A stretch of DNA of 64,000 nt from Embleya sp045207785 (GCF_045207785.1 NZ_CP108777.1:3069399-3133398); one strand, 5' to 3'; shown: positions 17,847 through 27,828, counted from the stretch's first letter. Notes: generated from the letters alone by a model not told the origin. Numbers and translations are program-made.

Positions 17847-18893
17847 ATGCCGGGGATGAGTCTGACCGGCGAGTTGAAGCACACCGATTCCGAGGTCGCG
17901 CGGTTCTTCGCCGCGCGCCTGCCGGATGCCGCCCGGGCGCAAGCGGCGCTGCGGCGCTGGACCGCGCACCTGCCGGAACCGATCCGGCCTCCGCCCGGCT
18001 GCACCACACCGCCCTGGGCGTTGGGCCTCACGATCGACCACCGCGTCCGCGTCTCGCTCGGCGCCCCCTACGGCGACCCCATCCGGTTCGGCATCAAACG
18101 ATTTCGACCCGACGACCCGGGCGTGCGCGACGCAATCGGGCGAGCCGGGGCCGAACTCCTCACCGAACTCGACCGCTTCACCGGCGCACCCCTGTTGCTC
18201 GACGGCGCGGACGGCGACCGGTTGATCCGATTGTGCGCGGTCGCCTCCTACTTCGAACACGTCTACCGCTCCGGAGGGTGCGACCGCGGTGACCTCCTGG
18301 ACCGGGCCGGCGCCCACACGACCCTCTCCTCCCTCCTGGCCGACGTCCCGCACGAGACAGTCGAGGACATCACCGCGCAACTGCGCCTGGCCGAACCGCG
18401 CGAGGCGCTGGGATGGCTGGTCGGCCGGGAGGTGGAGTGCGGAGCGGTGTTCGCCGGCAGCGCGCACGTAGGCGGGGCCGACGCGGACCTGGTGTGTGCG
18501 GGCGAGTTGATCGACTGCAAGGCGACCGTGGCACCGTCCCGCCTCGGCACCCGCGAGCTCTACCAACTCGCCGGATACCTCCTGCTCGACTTCGACGACC
18601 ACCACCGGATCCGCTTCGTGAGCCTGTACCTGTCCCGCCAGGGCGCCATGCTGGGCTGGCACGTCAACGAGTTCCTGCCGCTTCTCGGTGCCACCGCATC
18701 CCTGTGCGATTTGCGCACCGCGCTGCAGGACCTCCTCGTGCCGTCGGCCGAACACGTGGCCGTGGGCCCGGACCCGGCGTGGGCGGTGCCCTGCCCGAAA
18801 TGCCGAGCACAGGGGGAAAACGGATGCGTGACACCCCGCGGCATCCCGGCCCGCGCGACCCACGCACAACGCCTGAACGCAGTCCAACGCTGA
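17847..18893 (+). CDS. PD-(D/E)XK nuclease-like protein with C-terminal zinc finger
   Basis: A 348-residue protein. The central-to-late part has the pattern ADADLVCAGELIDCKATV, where an Asp is followed by a strand ending D-x-K. It continues with RELYQLAGYLLLD, a Q-x-x-G-Y helix. Together these fit the restriction-nuclease-like PD-(D/E)XK core. The C-terminus is a compact zinc-finger type (CPKCRAQGENGC...H..R) seen in small actinobacterial and phage proteins. It may bind and cut nucleic acid; activity is inferred. An ATG nine bases downstream (17856) is an equally possible start. It stands alone between the lipoprotein and the Hachiman genes. Confidence 0.6.
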   Translation: MPGMSLTGELKHTDSEVARFFAARLPDAARAQAALRRWTAHLPEPIRPPPGCTTPPWALGLTIDHRVRVSLGAPYGDPIRFGIKRFRPDDPGVRDAIGRAGAELLTELDRFTGAPLLLDGADGDRLIRLCAVASYFEHVYRSGGCDRGDLLDRAGAHTTLSSLLADVPHETVEDITAQLRLAEPREALGWLVGREVECGAVFAGSAHVGGADADLVCAGELIDCKATVAPSRLGTRELYQLAGYLLLDFDDHHRIRFVSLYLSRQGAMLGWHVNEFLPLLGATASLCDLRTALQDLLVPSAEHVAVGPDPAWAVPCPKCRAQGENGCVTPRGIPARATHAQRLNAVQR

Positions 18894-19208
18894 CCCCGAC
18901 GCCTCACCCACGCCCGCGTTCCGCACCAATGCGCCCGCCAACCTCCGCCCTGCGGCGCACACGGCGGTTCTCCCGAGGGCAGGGCCGTGCGTTGACCACG
19001 GTCCACGAGTGCGCCGCGCGAACGTTGTAGACCGAACCCGAACCTGAAGCCCGCACGACCGACCTCGACGGCGCCGGATCCCGAACCGAACGGATCCGAG
19101 GTCGAGTTCGCGCAGTAGTCATCGACCTACCAAGCCTGGGGCCGAACCGCGGGATGTGATCATTCGACGACCCGAAAGTACTCGGGATGGTGGGAGAGCG
19201 AGGTACGA
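18894..19208. other. intergenic, no gene recognised
   Basis: No supported frame is visible. The right side should contain the promoter of the Hachiman operon, but I cannot point to clear -35/-10 boxes. Confidence 0.4.
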
Positions 19209-20006
19209 GTGATCGACAAATGGCTGGAGCAGCAGCACGTTGAGCAACCGGAAGGGGAGCTCCGCTACGAGGCTCTCGCCGAGTCGGGCCGGATGACCGA
19301 CACGGACGTCATGGAACAGCTCGGGCGCGAGGTCGCCCGGAACTACCTCACTCCCGGCGAGCTGGCGCGTATCTTCGACGACCTCGGCGCTCCAGAAGTC
19401 GCGGACTATCTGCGGGTCTCCAAGTTCCCGTCCACGACCCGCGTGCGGCACGGCGACTTCGGGGAGATCGTTACCGCCGCCCTGTACCGGCGCGTCCGCC
19501 GCTGGTGCGTGCCGATCCTCAAGCTGCGCTACAAGCAGACAGCGGAACAGGCGGTCCAGGGCACGGACGTCATGGCGTTCCGCTTCCGCCAGAACCCCCC
19601 GGTGATCGCGGTACCGGAGGTCAAGACCCGCGCGACCCGCAAGCGTGCACTGGGCGAGGAGGCCTACGACAGCCTGGAGAAGGTCCTGGACCGGCTGGAC
19701 GAGAGCATCGCCTTCGCGATGAACCGCTGTGCCGAACAAGGCCACCGCTTCCTCGCCAAGCACCTTGCCGCTCTGCTGCGCCCGTCCGCGGATCGGGCCG
19801 TGGAACGGCACATGCTCTTTCTCCACGACGCGAAGACCTGGAAGGACGACGTCGTCGACCTCCTGGCACAAAAGGTCACCGAACGCACCGAACTGACCGT
19901 CGTCAAGGTCCTCGACCTGCAGGAATTCATCGCCCGCGTCTACAAGGCCGCCGAGGCGGGACCTCTCGGGCGCCGTGAGGAAACAGGGAAGGACGGCGCG
20001 GCGTGA
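19209..20006 (+). CDS. hamA: Hachiman protein HamA (DUF1837 nuclease)
   Basis: A 265-residue protein of the HamA/DUF1837 family, the nuclease half of Hachiman anti-phage defence. The PD-(D/E)XK-like core is visible: GDFGEIVTAALY (Glu near residue 83), KLRYKQTAEQAVQGTDVMAF (Asp near 119) and VIAVPEVKTR (E-x-K near 137). The surrounding helices carry the family pattern of a conserved Lys-Leu-Arg-Tyr-Lys. The GTG start at 19209 follows a GAGCGAGG run. The stop codon overlaps the GTG of the helicase gene by four bases (GTGA). HamA is thought to be held inactive by HamB and released to degrade DNA when the helicase meets damaged or phage DNA. Confidence 0.8.
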   Translation: MIDKWLEQQHVEQPEGELRYEALAESGRMTDTDVMEQLGREVARNYLTPGELARIFDDLGAPEVADYLRVSKFPSTTRVRHGDFGEIVTAALYRRVRRWCVPILKLRYKQTAEQAVQGTDVMAFRFRQNPPVIAVPEVKTRATRKRALGEEAYDSLEKVLDRLDESIAFAMNRCAEQGHRFLAKHLAALLRPSADRAVERHMLFLHDAKTWKDDVVDLLAQKVTERTELTVVKVLDLQEFIARVYKAAEAGPLGRREETGKDGAA

Positions 20007-23000
20007 GGGACTACAACGGCGCGGTGCACCGCCTCGGCCAAGAGGCCCTCGCCGCAGGAGACGCCCGCCCCGGACTGCGCGCCCAACTGCGCTCGCACGT
20101 CCTGGGCGAACAAATCGACAGCGAGGGGACCACCGCCGCCTACACCTACGATCCCCACGATCTGCGCCGCGGCCTGACCCTGGCGCGTCTGGGGCAGTTG
20201 ACCCGCACCCCACGCGAGCGCCGCGCCGACCCGGGCCCGCTCACCGAGATCGCCGAGGCGTACGCCGACCTCGCGCAGCGCCTGCGGGTAGGGGACCCCA
20301 CCCGCGTCGAACTGCTGGCCGTCGCGGCGACCATGTGGAGCCTGGCCGGATACCAGGCCAACTCCGCCACCTTGGCCACCACCTTCCTGGACGAGGTGAA
20401 CGAGTACTTCGTTCGGGGCGAGACCACCCCGGTCACGGGAACCGCCCCGTACCGCGTCGCGGCGCTGACCGGCGCCGTGTTGCGCCGGGACATCGACGAG
20501 GTCGCGCGCCTGGGCGCGGAGGCCGCATCGTCCCTGCCGGAACTCGGACGGGCACTGATTTCCGCCGCCGACGCAGGAACCGCGGACCGGGAAGACCTGG
20601 CGGTACTGGCGGCCTACGGACTCGCCGGCCGCGCCGCCCGCTCCGTCGCGAACCTGTGGCGCCACGGCGACCGCGCGGCCGGCGCCGCAGCGGTCACCGA
20701 TCTGCGCACGGCCGCGTCCGTTCTGCTGGACGCCTCGGTGGTGGACACCTGGACCCTGATCGACTCGCTCGCCCACGCAGTCGAGGACATCGTCGCCACC
20801 TCACCCTGGCGGCTGCTGCGCCGCGCCTCGACCTGGGGACGAACGTGGGAGCGCTACCTGAGAGCGTTGATCGTCGCGGAGCGGCCGATGACCCAGGTCT
20901 GGCCCTCCCAACGCACCGCACTGAACGCCGGCCTGGTCGACGCCCGGGCGCGGAACATGGCGGTGACCATGCCGACATCGGCGGGCAAGACCCACATCGC
21001 GGAATGGGCCATCCTGCACGCGCTCGCCCCCCACCCGGGCCAGGAAGACCTGTGGTGGTCCGCGCCCGACCTGGCCGTGTACGTGGTGCCCACCCGGGCC
21101 CTGGCCGCCCAAGTCGAGCGTCATCTGAGCGAGACGCTGGAACTCGTCGGACTGCGCGTGTCGTCGCTGTTCGGCGGAGCCGAACACGTGCGCTACGAGA
21201 CGCAGCTCCTGGACTCCACCGACGTTCTGGTTGTAACCAGCGAGAAGTTGGACCTCCTCCTGCGGAACGTGCCCGAACTTGCCACCCGCTTGGCGCTCGT
21301 CCTTGTCGATGAGGGACACACCCTCGATCGATCCGAGCGTGGACTGCGCCTGGAGATGGTCGTGACCCGCCTTCGCCGTGTCACCCCGCGAGCGCGAATC
21401 CTGCTGCTGTCGGCCGTATTGCCCAACGGGGAAACCCTCGCCCGCTGGCTCGACCCCACCGCCGACGGCACGAACCACGCCCACATCGATTGGTCCCCGT
21501 CCCAACTCCGCATGGGCGTCTTCTCATGGCGCGGACGCGAGGACGAAGGCCAAAACGGCGCCATCGACTACGGCACCACCGACAACGACGGATTCTTCCT
21601 GCCCCGTGTCCTCACCCGCCACCGCAAGAGGACGAAGTACTTCCCCACCGCGCCCAAAGACGTGGCCGCCGCCCTGGCCCTCCACTTCGAACGCCTCGGA
21701 CCCGTCCTGATCGCCTCACCCACCAAAATCAAAGCCCGCGCCGCAGCCGTTGCCCTGGGACAGGCCCTCCGCAAGCCGAACGTACCCGCACTCGGATCCC
21801 ACATCGGCAACCCCACCGATCAAGCAAAACTTCTCCGACGTCGGCGCGAGACGCACGACGAGATCGCCCGACACGTCGGCGCGGACCACGAACTGGCCCA
21901 CATGATCCTCGACGGCTACGCCTATCACCACGCCGAGGTGCCGCAGGCCGTCCGCCACTGCCTCGAGCGCGCCTACCGCAACGGCGTACTCCACATCCTG
22001 TGCGCCACCAGCACCCTGTCCCAGGGCATGAACCTGCCCGTCAAGACCGTCCTCGTCCCCGACACCTTCCGCGGACAGGACAGCCGGATCAGCGTTCGGG
22101 AGTTCTGGAACACCGCAGGCCGGGCTGGCCGCGCCTTCCTCGAAACCGAGGGCCACGTCGTCCTCATCGCCCGCGACTCGCACCACGCACGCGAACTACG
22201 CAAACGCTACCTGGACCGGGACAAGATCGAACCGGTCCTGTCCACCCTCGCCATGCTCTACCACGACCTGGTCAAAGCCCGTCTCGGGACCAGACCCGTC
22301 AAGGGGCAAAACCTTACCGACCTCGATCTGGCCGACCCCGAAGGCGACCACGCCTTGTGGGCGGAAGGGCTGGACATCCAACTCCTGGCCGCGCTCGCCG
22401 AGGAAGTAGTCGACACACCCGACCAGCACCTCCTGGAGCAGGCCGCGCAGAACCTCCTCGCAGACACCCTCGGCAGCCACCAGATCGGCGCGCAGAACTG
22501 GTCCCTTGAACCCCTGGTCCGCTTCGCCGCCCGCCGCGTCGCCGCCATCGCCCAACGCCTACCCGACCCCCGCGACCGCGCCGCCGTCGTCCGCACCGGA
22601 CTGAGCGTCCAAGGCGGCACGGACGCACTCGCCGCAGCCGACCGAATCATCGAAACCCTCCACACACACCCCGAACTCTTCGACCCACAACACTGGCCGA
22701 AACTACGCAAACACATCCTGACCTCCGCCACCGCCGTCCACGAACTTCGCCACGGCGCCGACCAAAAAGGCGTCCCACCATCATCCGTTACCCCAGCCGC
22801 CCTCGACTGGATCGAGGGCATGCCACCCACCGACATCCACACCACCCACCAGCACACGCTCGCGACCAACGACATCACCCAAACCATCACCGTCATCGAC
22901 AAAGTCGTCTGCCACGACCTCGCCTGGGTGGTCTCGGCCCTCCTACAGATCATCGAACTCCGCCTCGACACCCCCGCCGAGGGCAACCTCGCCGCCCTGC

Positions 23001-23623
23001 CGGCCATGCTCAAATACGGCGTCGACACCCCGGCCGCGTGCTACGCCGCCAGCCTCGGCGTCCACGATCGGACCGCCGCGATATCCCTCGCCAGCCACTG
23101 CCCCCACCCCGAACCCACCTTCACAGTTTTTCTTGACTGGCTCAGCCACCTCACCGCAGACGAAATCACCACCATCACGACGCCGGCCGTTGCGGCCCTC
23201 CTCATTCGCAGCGCCGAACACCGAAGCCCCCGAATCGCCCAGGCAGCCATCCTCAACGGCCGCGGAACCTTCACCAGTCCCCTTCGGGGCGTTCGGCACG
23301 CGGACAGCGCAGAGACCCTCACCACAATTCCCGTCGGCACCCCGCTCGATCTCGTTCGCGATCGCAGCAACCCCGCCGATCAAAACGCGATTCACGTCGA
23401 GCACCGGGGCATCTTCCTCGGCTGGATCGCCCGCGAGGTCGCCCGCCCGCTCGCGCTCGTCCTGGATGAGGAACCCACTCCCACGGTGCACGTCAGTCTC
23501 GCCACCGACACGGGCGCCTTGGCCCGGCCGGAAGGCAAGAGGCGACTCTCCGCTCAGGACAAAGTCCTACTCACGATCACACTCGGCCACCCGACACAGC
23601 ACCCGTCATCATCGGGCGGTTGA
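20003..23623 (+). CDS. hamB: Hachiman helicase HamB with C-terminal HIRAN domain
   Basis: A 1206-residue superfamily 2, Ski2-like helicase. A 300-residue helical N-terminus precedes motif I (MPTSAGKT, about 322-329), Ia (VPTRALAAQ), II (LVDEGHTLD, near 434, with an unusual DEGH box), III (LLSAVLPN), V (CATSTLSQGMNLPVKTVLVPD, near 668) and VI (NTAGRAGRAF, near 705). The last 110 residues form a HIRAN fold (LDLVRDRSNPADQNAIHVEHRG followed by LGWIARE), a module that binds single-stranded 3' ends in other helicases. The reading frame is intact and coupled to hamA. It likely senses phage or damaged DNA and releases the HamA nuclease. Confidence 0.85.
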   Translation: MRDYNGAVHRLGQEALAAGDARPGLRAQLRSHVLGEQIDSEGTTAAYTYDPHDLRRGLTLARLGQLTRTPRERRADPGPLTEIAEAYADLAQRLRVGDPTRVELLAVAATMWSLAGYQANSATLATTFLDEVNEYFVRGETTPVTGTAPYRVAALTGAVLRRDIDEVARLGAEAASSLPELGRALISAADAGTADREDLAVLAAYGLAGRAARSVANLWRHGDRAAGAAAVTDLRTAASVLLDASVVDTWTLIDSLAHAVEDIVATSPWRLLRRASTWGRTWERYLRALIVAERPMTQVWPSQRTALNAGLVDARARNMAVTMPTSAGKTHIAEWAILHALAPHPGQEDLWWSAPDLAVYVVPTRALAAQVERHLSETLELVGLRVSSLFGGAEHVRYETQLLDSTDVLVVTSEKLDLLLRNVPELATRLALVLVDEGHTLDRSERGLRLEMVVTRLRRVTPRARILLLSAVLPNGETLARWLDPTADGTNHAHIDWSPSQLRMGVFSWRGREDEGQNGAIDYGTTDNDGFFLPRVLTRHRKRTKYFPTAPKDVAAALALHFERLGPVLIASPTKIKARAAAVALGQALRKPNVPALGSHIGNPTDQAKLLRRRRETHDEIARHVGADHELAHMILDGYAYHHAEVPQAVRHCLERAYRNGVLHILCATSTLSQGMNLPVKTVLVPDTFRGQDSRISVREFWNTAGRAGRAFLETEGHVVLIARDSHHARELRKRYLDRDKIEPVLSTLAMLYHDLVKARLGTRPVKGQNLTDLDLADPEGDHALWAEGLDIQLLAALAEEVVDTPDQHLLEQAAQNLLADTLGSHQIGAQNWSLEPLVRFAARRVAAIAQRLPDPRDRAAVVRTGLSVQGGTDALAAADRIIETLHTHPELFDPQHWPKLRKHILTSATAVHELRHGADQKGVPPSSVTPAALDWIEGMPPTDIHTTHQHTLATNDITQTITVIDKVVCHDLAWVVSALLQIIELRLDTPAEGNLAALPAMLKYGVDTPAACYAASLGVHDRTAAISLASHCPHPEPTFTVFLDWLSHLTADEITTITTPAVAALLIRSAEHRSPRIAQAAILNGRGTFTSPLRGVRHADSAETLTTIPVGTPLDLVRDRSNPADQNAIHVEHRGIFLGWIAREVARPLALVLDEEPTPTVHVSLATDTGALARPEGKRRLSAQDKVLLTITLGHPTQHPSSSGG

Positions 23624-23698
23624 GCCAAGATTGGTCGTGGTGCGCCAGCATCCCTGCCGGAGAGAAGATTTCGGTGTGCCCTTCACGCCTGTGCGGGC

Positions 23699-24864
23699 AT
23701 GTACATAGGCGAATCCGGTGGTTCGCAGGTTGGCATCACCCTGCAGGCGGCGTCGGAAAGCGCGAACGGCGCCGAGGCGTCCCTGAGCCCCGAGGACCTT
23801 CACGCTTTGGCGACCGCGCGATTCATCGGCCGCGGCTTCGACGCGGACCAGGCCCAGACCCACGCCGCCGAACTCGTCGACGTCACCACGAAACGATTGG
23901 TCCTCCTCGTACCCCGTGATGGCGGAGTGGGCTTCGACATCCGCACGCTGCAAGAGTTGATGGCTGCCCGGGCACTGACCGAAGGCGACGACACCCAGAT
24001 CGCCACCCGACTTCGACTCATCGCCCACCCCCCGCACTGGCGTAACACCTGGTTGCTCGCCGTCGGCCATCTCCTCACGACCTCGGAGCGCTTTGAGAAG
24101 CAGATCATCGACCTGCTCAAGTCCCTCGACACCGACCCCCGCCGCCTCAACGCCCGCTACCCCACGGCGCCCACGTTGGCAGCGGACATCCTCCAGGCCA
24201 CAACCGACCCGGCTTTGAACGAGCCCTGATCCAAAGCGTGTTCACAGTCCTCAAGCAACCGCCCGCCGTCGAACTGACCCGCCTTGCAGAGGCGCTGCTG
24301 CACATCACCGGCACTCGCCACCGGCAAATGACCTTCGAACGACTCGCGACACCCGACGGAGGAACCCAATGGGCCGCCGCCGCCCTGATGCTGCGCGAGA
24401 TGAGCCGATCGACCCGCGACAACGGTCGCCTCTCCAGCATCCGCGCCACCCAGACGCAACTTGCCCTGTCCGATTCCGAGCACCGGGCGATCCTGGGTTG
24501 GGAGATCCTCACGTACAAGCTGGAGGAATCCGATCCGGCGGGCGAAGACCTCGTGGCCTACTTGGGCCAGCGCCTGGCTCTGATCGGCCTCGACCAGGCC
24601 GATCTGCAGCTTCTCTACGAGGGCCTCGAGGTACTGGCCGGATCGCGATACCGCCTGACCGACACCGACTCTGAACCCACGGCCATTCCCGTGCGCCTGC
24701 GAGTGGGCGATCGCACTCCACTCCTACGGGCCTTGGAGAACGATGACATCGCCACCTCCCTTGAGTTGGTGCTCGACGCGCTGCCACCCCTCCACTGGGC
24801 GGTTTCGGCCATGCCTCGGATCAGTGATCAAACCTGCGCAAAACTGACAATCAGTCGGTTGTGA
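23699..24864 (+). pseudogene. STAND/NACHT-type NTPase, C-terminal remnant, frameshifted
   Basis: Two consecutive frames make one protein remnant. The first (to 24229) contains LVLLVPRDGGVGFDIRTLQELMAARAL. This is the segment that follows the winged-helix part of many actinobacterial STAND ATPases, and a helical array follows it. A stop at 24229 and a +2 frame change lead into the second piece (about 24238-24864), which continues as helical repeats. The P-loop and N-terminal effector domain are missing. It looks like a broken defence or signalling ATPase left beside the Hachiman operon. Confidence 0.55.
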
Positions 24865-25133
24865 AGTCCAAACGCCTCATCATCGACGCGCGAGCCTGCC
24901 CCAGCTGAGATGGATCCGATGGACACGGACCAGGCCAGGCACACGACGACGCGTACGCAGACGCGGCTCCGCGTGCACCACCGGCTCACGAGCTCACACG
25001 GCCCGTTTCCGGGTGCCGGAGGCCGCGTTGCGGTCGGAGATTCTTGGGAGGGCAGCGCGTGGTATGAGGCCGTGACGGTGCTTGCTCGTAGGCTGCGGAG
25101 GCATTTGGCTGCTGGCCGCTCCAGACTTGAGGT
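24865..25133. other. intergenic, no gene recognised
   Basis: Nothing coding is visible. Base composition begins to drop toward the next gene. Confidence 0.4.
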
Positions 25134-26036
25134 ATGTACGAGCGAGAAGAAGCTTGGTTTCGCGAAGGAGCAGCCCGTCTGCGTTCGGTACTCGAAGCTC
25201 GTGGGTGGACTGATGCGCTACCCGATGACCGGGACTACTACGCGTGCCCGTGTTGTCTGAATGTGTTCGGTGTGGAGTCGATCGCCAACGGAGAACTGAG
25301 CAAGGAGCACGTTCCGCCGCGATCAGTCGGCGGAAAGGTTCTACTTCTCACATGCAGCAGGTGCAACAACACGTCCGGATCAAAGTTTGACTCTCATGCT
25401 GCGGGTCGAGCGCGACTTATGCGGTTCCTCGAAGGGCAGGGCGAGTCAGACGCCACGCTTACAGGTGAGGATTTCACCGTCAGCGGGGTGGTCAGGCGCT
25501 TCGAACAGGGGTTTGTGATGGAGGGTGCTTCCACGAGGAGCAATCCCACGGACTGGGAGGCCCATCTGATAGCGCTGGATGCGGGGATGTTCCCCGAGAA
25601 TTTCAAGCTGAGCTTGCGCGGGCATCGGGCTGACAGGGCGAAGGCGATAACCTCCTACACTCGCTCAGCGTACCTGGCCGCTTTTTCTGCTTTCGGCTGG
25701 AGCTACATACTTCGAACCGTGCTCGACCCCATCAGGGATGCGCTGAACCACGACGCCGTTGCTCCGCCCATCTGTGCGCAAGAGCCGGACGCCTCGGACG
25801 ATCGGCGAGACATAATGATCGTGACTGATCCGTCGGAGTTCTGTAGTGTCCGGGTGGGCGTCGGGGAATACACAGTATTCCTACCTGACTTCGATCCTTC
25901 GCTGTCGTGCGGCGACTTGGCAGATGCTCTTGCTGCCCAGATGGCATCAGGAAGTGGTGCCGCAATGACGTTCCATGGCTCTGTGGTTCCTTGGCCTGCG
26001 AAGCCGCTCTATTCGGCTGATCCGCCGTGTGACTGA
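25134..26036 (+). CDS. HNH endonuclease-like protein, atypical composition
   Basis: A 300-residue protein. The N-terminal third carries CPCCLNVFG, then LSKEHVPPRSVGGKVLLLTCSRCNNTSGSKFDSH. Two C-x-x-C pairs and the E-H...N-N pattern are those of an HNH-type zinc nuclease, although Glu replaces the usual Asp before the first His. The remaining 200 residues are unrecognised. The gene uses many A/T-ending codons and has a visibly lower GC content than its neighbours, a sign of recent transfer. GAGG lies only one base before the ATG at 25134, too close for a normal ribosome-binding site, so the true start could be downstream or the mRNA leaderless. Confidence 0.65.
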   Translation: MYEREEAWFREGAARLRSVLEARGWTDALPDDRDYYACPCCLNVFGVESIANGELSKEHVPPRSVGGKVLLLTCSRCNNTSGSKFDSHAAGRARLMRFLEGQGESDATLTGEDFTVSGVVRRFEQGFVMEGASTRSNPTDWEAHLIALDAGMFPENFKLSLRGHRADRAKAITSYTRSAYLAAFSAFGWSYILRTVLDPIRDALNHDAVAPPICAQEPDASDDRRDIMIVTDPSEFCSVRVGVGEYTVFLPDFDPSLSCGDLADALAAQMASGSGAAMTFHGSVVPWPAKPLYSADPPCD

Positions 26037-26109
26037 GCGTTCTCAACAGCCTTTGGAGTGGGTCGTTCCGGCTCCTCGTAGGATCGGAAGGCCCGGGGGT
26101 TCGCCGCGC

Positions 26110-26295
26110 TCCGGGCAGCCCCACCCGCGTGGTGCCGTGCGCGGGCCACAGATCGGCGTTTGTCACCCGTCCCCGGCTGTCCCAGCTGGTTCCGATCGCC
26201 TTCAGGGCGCCGTCGACCGCTGCCAGTGCTTGCTCGTGGGTCATGCCGAATCTCAGCGGGCCCACGTGCTCGAACGGGGCGAACGGGCAGACCAT
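26110..26295 (-). pseudogene. fragment of an immunity-like gene
   Basis: About 60 residues starting MVCPFAPFEHVGPLRFGMTHEQALAAV resemble the opening of a family of small actinobacterial proteins found in toxin-immunity clusters. GGAGG lies upstream of the ATG at 26295. After about residue 60 the frame loses all coding character, so only the 5' part survives. Confidence 0.4.
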
Positions 26296-26530
26296 CCGCT
26301 CCGACTCCTCCTGCACGCCCCTACACGTCCGTTCCTACGCCAACTTCCGCTGCCTGTGTGACGATTTCCAGCCGCGCTGCTGATCCGCGCACGCCCTCGG
26401 GGAGGCTACGGGCACCGGACGATAACCCGGCTCGGCACGCGAGTTCGAGCTTGGAAGACGGCGGTGCCTTCGACGCAGAGGGGGTAGCGGCGGACCTTCT
26501 TGGACCGGGTGGCCTCGCGTGTTCGCGGGT

Positions 26531-26606
26531 GCGGCGGTTCCTGTGGTGCCTCTCGGTTTCCTGTCGAGTTTTCCTGTCTGGTTTTCCTCACGACTTTCGG
26601 GTTGGG
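26531..26606 (+). repeat. interspersed repeat family R2, copy 1
   Basis: A pyrimidine-rich stretch (GCGACGGTTCCTG-like start, core TCGAGTTTTCCTGTCTGG, ending near ACTTTCGGGT). It is repeated almost exactly at 31731-31807 in the same direction. It directly abuts the first R1 copy. Confidence 0.75.
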
Positions 26607-26855
26607 TGCTCCGTCCCGGCTGTTTTGAAAGATCTTGTCGATTGATCATGTGTTGACCGTTGGGTTTGCAGGATCTGGGATTTTGGATCTTGGCTGCGTG
26701 GCCCGGGTCTTGCTGTCTTGCTCGGCTTTGTCTGGCCTGTGGGCTGTGGTTTTGCAGGATCTGGGACGGATGGTCGGTTCCGTTGGGAAAACCCGTGGGT
26801 GGAGGTTGGGGTCGCCTTGAGGGTGCTGATCTTGACGTGAGGCGGTGATCACCTG
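26607..26855 (+). repeat. interspersed repeat family R1, copy 1
   Basis: About 250 bp of T/G-rich non-coding sequence in this strand, repeated at 28901-29153 and (about 210 bp) at 31396-31606. Landmarks shared by all copies are GGCTGTTTTGAA, CTTGTCGATYGATCATG, a 16-base motif TTTGCAGAATCTGGGA (variant TTTGCAGGATCTGGGA) occurring twice about 90 bases apart, and TTCCGTTGGGAAAACCCG near the end. No intact gene, transposase or clear inverted ends are seen. Confidence 0.85.
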
Positions 26856-26957
26856 CTGCGCGTCGCGATTGAGGATTCCCTTTCCGGGAACGTCCCGGGC
26901 CCGTCGCGGCGTTCGCGGATCGTACGGCGAGGGATTCCGACGAGGGCTGGGGGACCG

Positions 26958-27236
26958 ATGGCGAACGGGTACTCGCGGGGCGCGGTGGCGGAGGCGGTCG
27001 TGGTCCGTCACCGCCCCTTCGGAATGATGGTCGACATGCCCAACGGCGAGGTCGGCCTGCTGGAGCCGGAGTACGCGGAGCCGGTGTGGCGGGACACGGA
27101 CGGCTGGTACCCGGCCGGGACCCGCCTTCGGGTCGTGGTCCTGGGCTACACCACACCCGGACCCGGCGAGTTCCGACCCGCCCAACTGCGCCTGGCCTCC
27201 GACCCGAACATCATCGACGCCATCACAAACCCGTGA
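26958..27236 (+). CDS. small S1-like (OB-fold) protein
   Basis: A 92-residue protein. GGGGGA four bases before the ATG at 26958 is a good ribosome-binding site. VVRHRPFGMMVDMPNGEVGLLEPEYAEPVW followed by YPAGTRLRVVVLGY fits the five-strand S1/OB pattern (Phe-Gly near a Val, then Gly-Leu, then a G-x-x-L-x-V strand). Such single-domain proteins occur among immunity-like genes in actinomycete toxin islands. It lies between R1 copies 1 and 2; function unknown. Confidence 0.65.
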   Translation: MANGYSRGAVAEAVVVRHRPFGMMVDMPNGEVGLLEPEYAEPVWRDTDGWYPAGTRLRVVVLGYTTPGPGEFRPAQLRLASDPNIIDAITNP

Positions 27237-27447
27237 ACGCACGCATGGGGAGGGCGATGTCGACGTACTCGCGACCGAGCCCCGATCGGCGGGTCCTGGC
27301 GCGGTTGAGTCTGCGTCGTCTCAATGGCGGGTCAGGGGTGCGGTGTTCCGACCTGGGATGCGGCACCGATTGAGAATGTCGTGTTGTGTTTTGTGGCCTG
27401 GGGTTTTGGCGTGTGGTGTTGGGCGTGCCTGTGGCCGAGGGGTCGGT

Positions 27448-27503
27448 TGACCTGGGGTGCCGCAGGGTTTGAGAAGGTCGGGCAACGCCTTGAGAATTCC
27501 CTC
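27448..27503 (+). repeat. interspersed repeat family R3, copy 1
   Basis: GGTGCCGCAGGGTTTGAGAA and a following GAATTCCCT recur at 32341-32398. An upstream variant, TGCGGCACCGATTGAGAATG (from about 27359), lies about 98 bases away. R3 therefore has the same two-motif layout as R1, with a different motif. Confidence 0.6.
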
Positions 27504-27816
27504 TCTCGCGGTACGCCGCGCGCCGGGTGGTCGGGGTGCCGCTCGTTCGAGTGGGTCTGGCGTACGCCGCCGCGGCTGTGGAGAGGATTCGGCCATGGCT
27601 GTCATGGGTCCCGGTTTCGACGATGATCCCGAGTACGACGACTACGACCCTGCCTGGAGCACCCGGGACAACACGGCAGTCGGCAGTTCCTCGCGTTGTC
27701 CTGCGCCGCCCGGCGGCCGGTCGATGGTCAACGATGGAACGTCAGTTGCCGCACCGAGTCGTGTTCGGGTGACCGGCCGGGGCGCCGGCGCCACCGGCGG
27801 ACGGGCCGCGTGGCGA

Positions 27817-27822
27817 TAGGTT
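27817..27822 (+). promoter_or_regulatory. leaderless-type -10 box (TAGGTT)
   Basis: TAGGTT is six bases before the GTG at 27829, without a ribosome-binding site. Confidence 0.45.
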
Positions 27823-27828
27823 CGCCGG

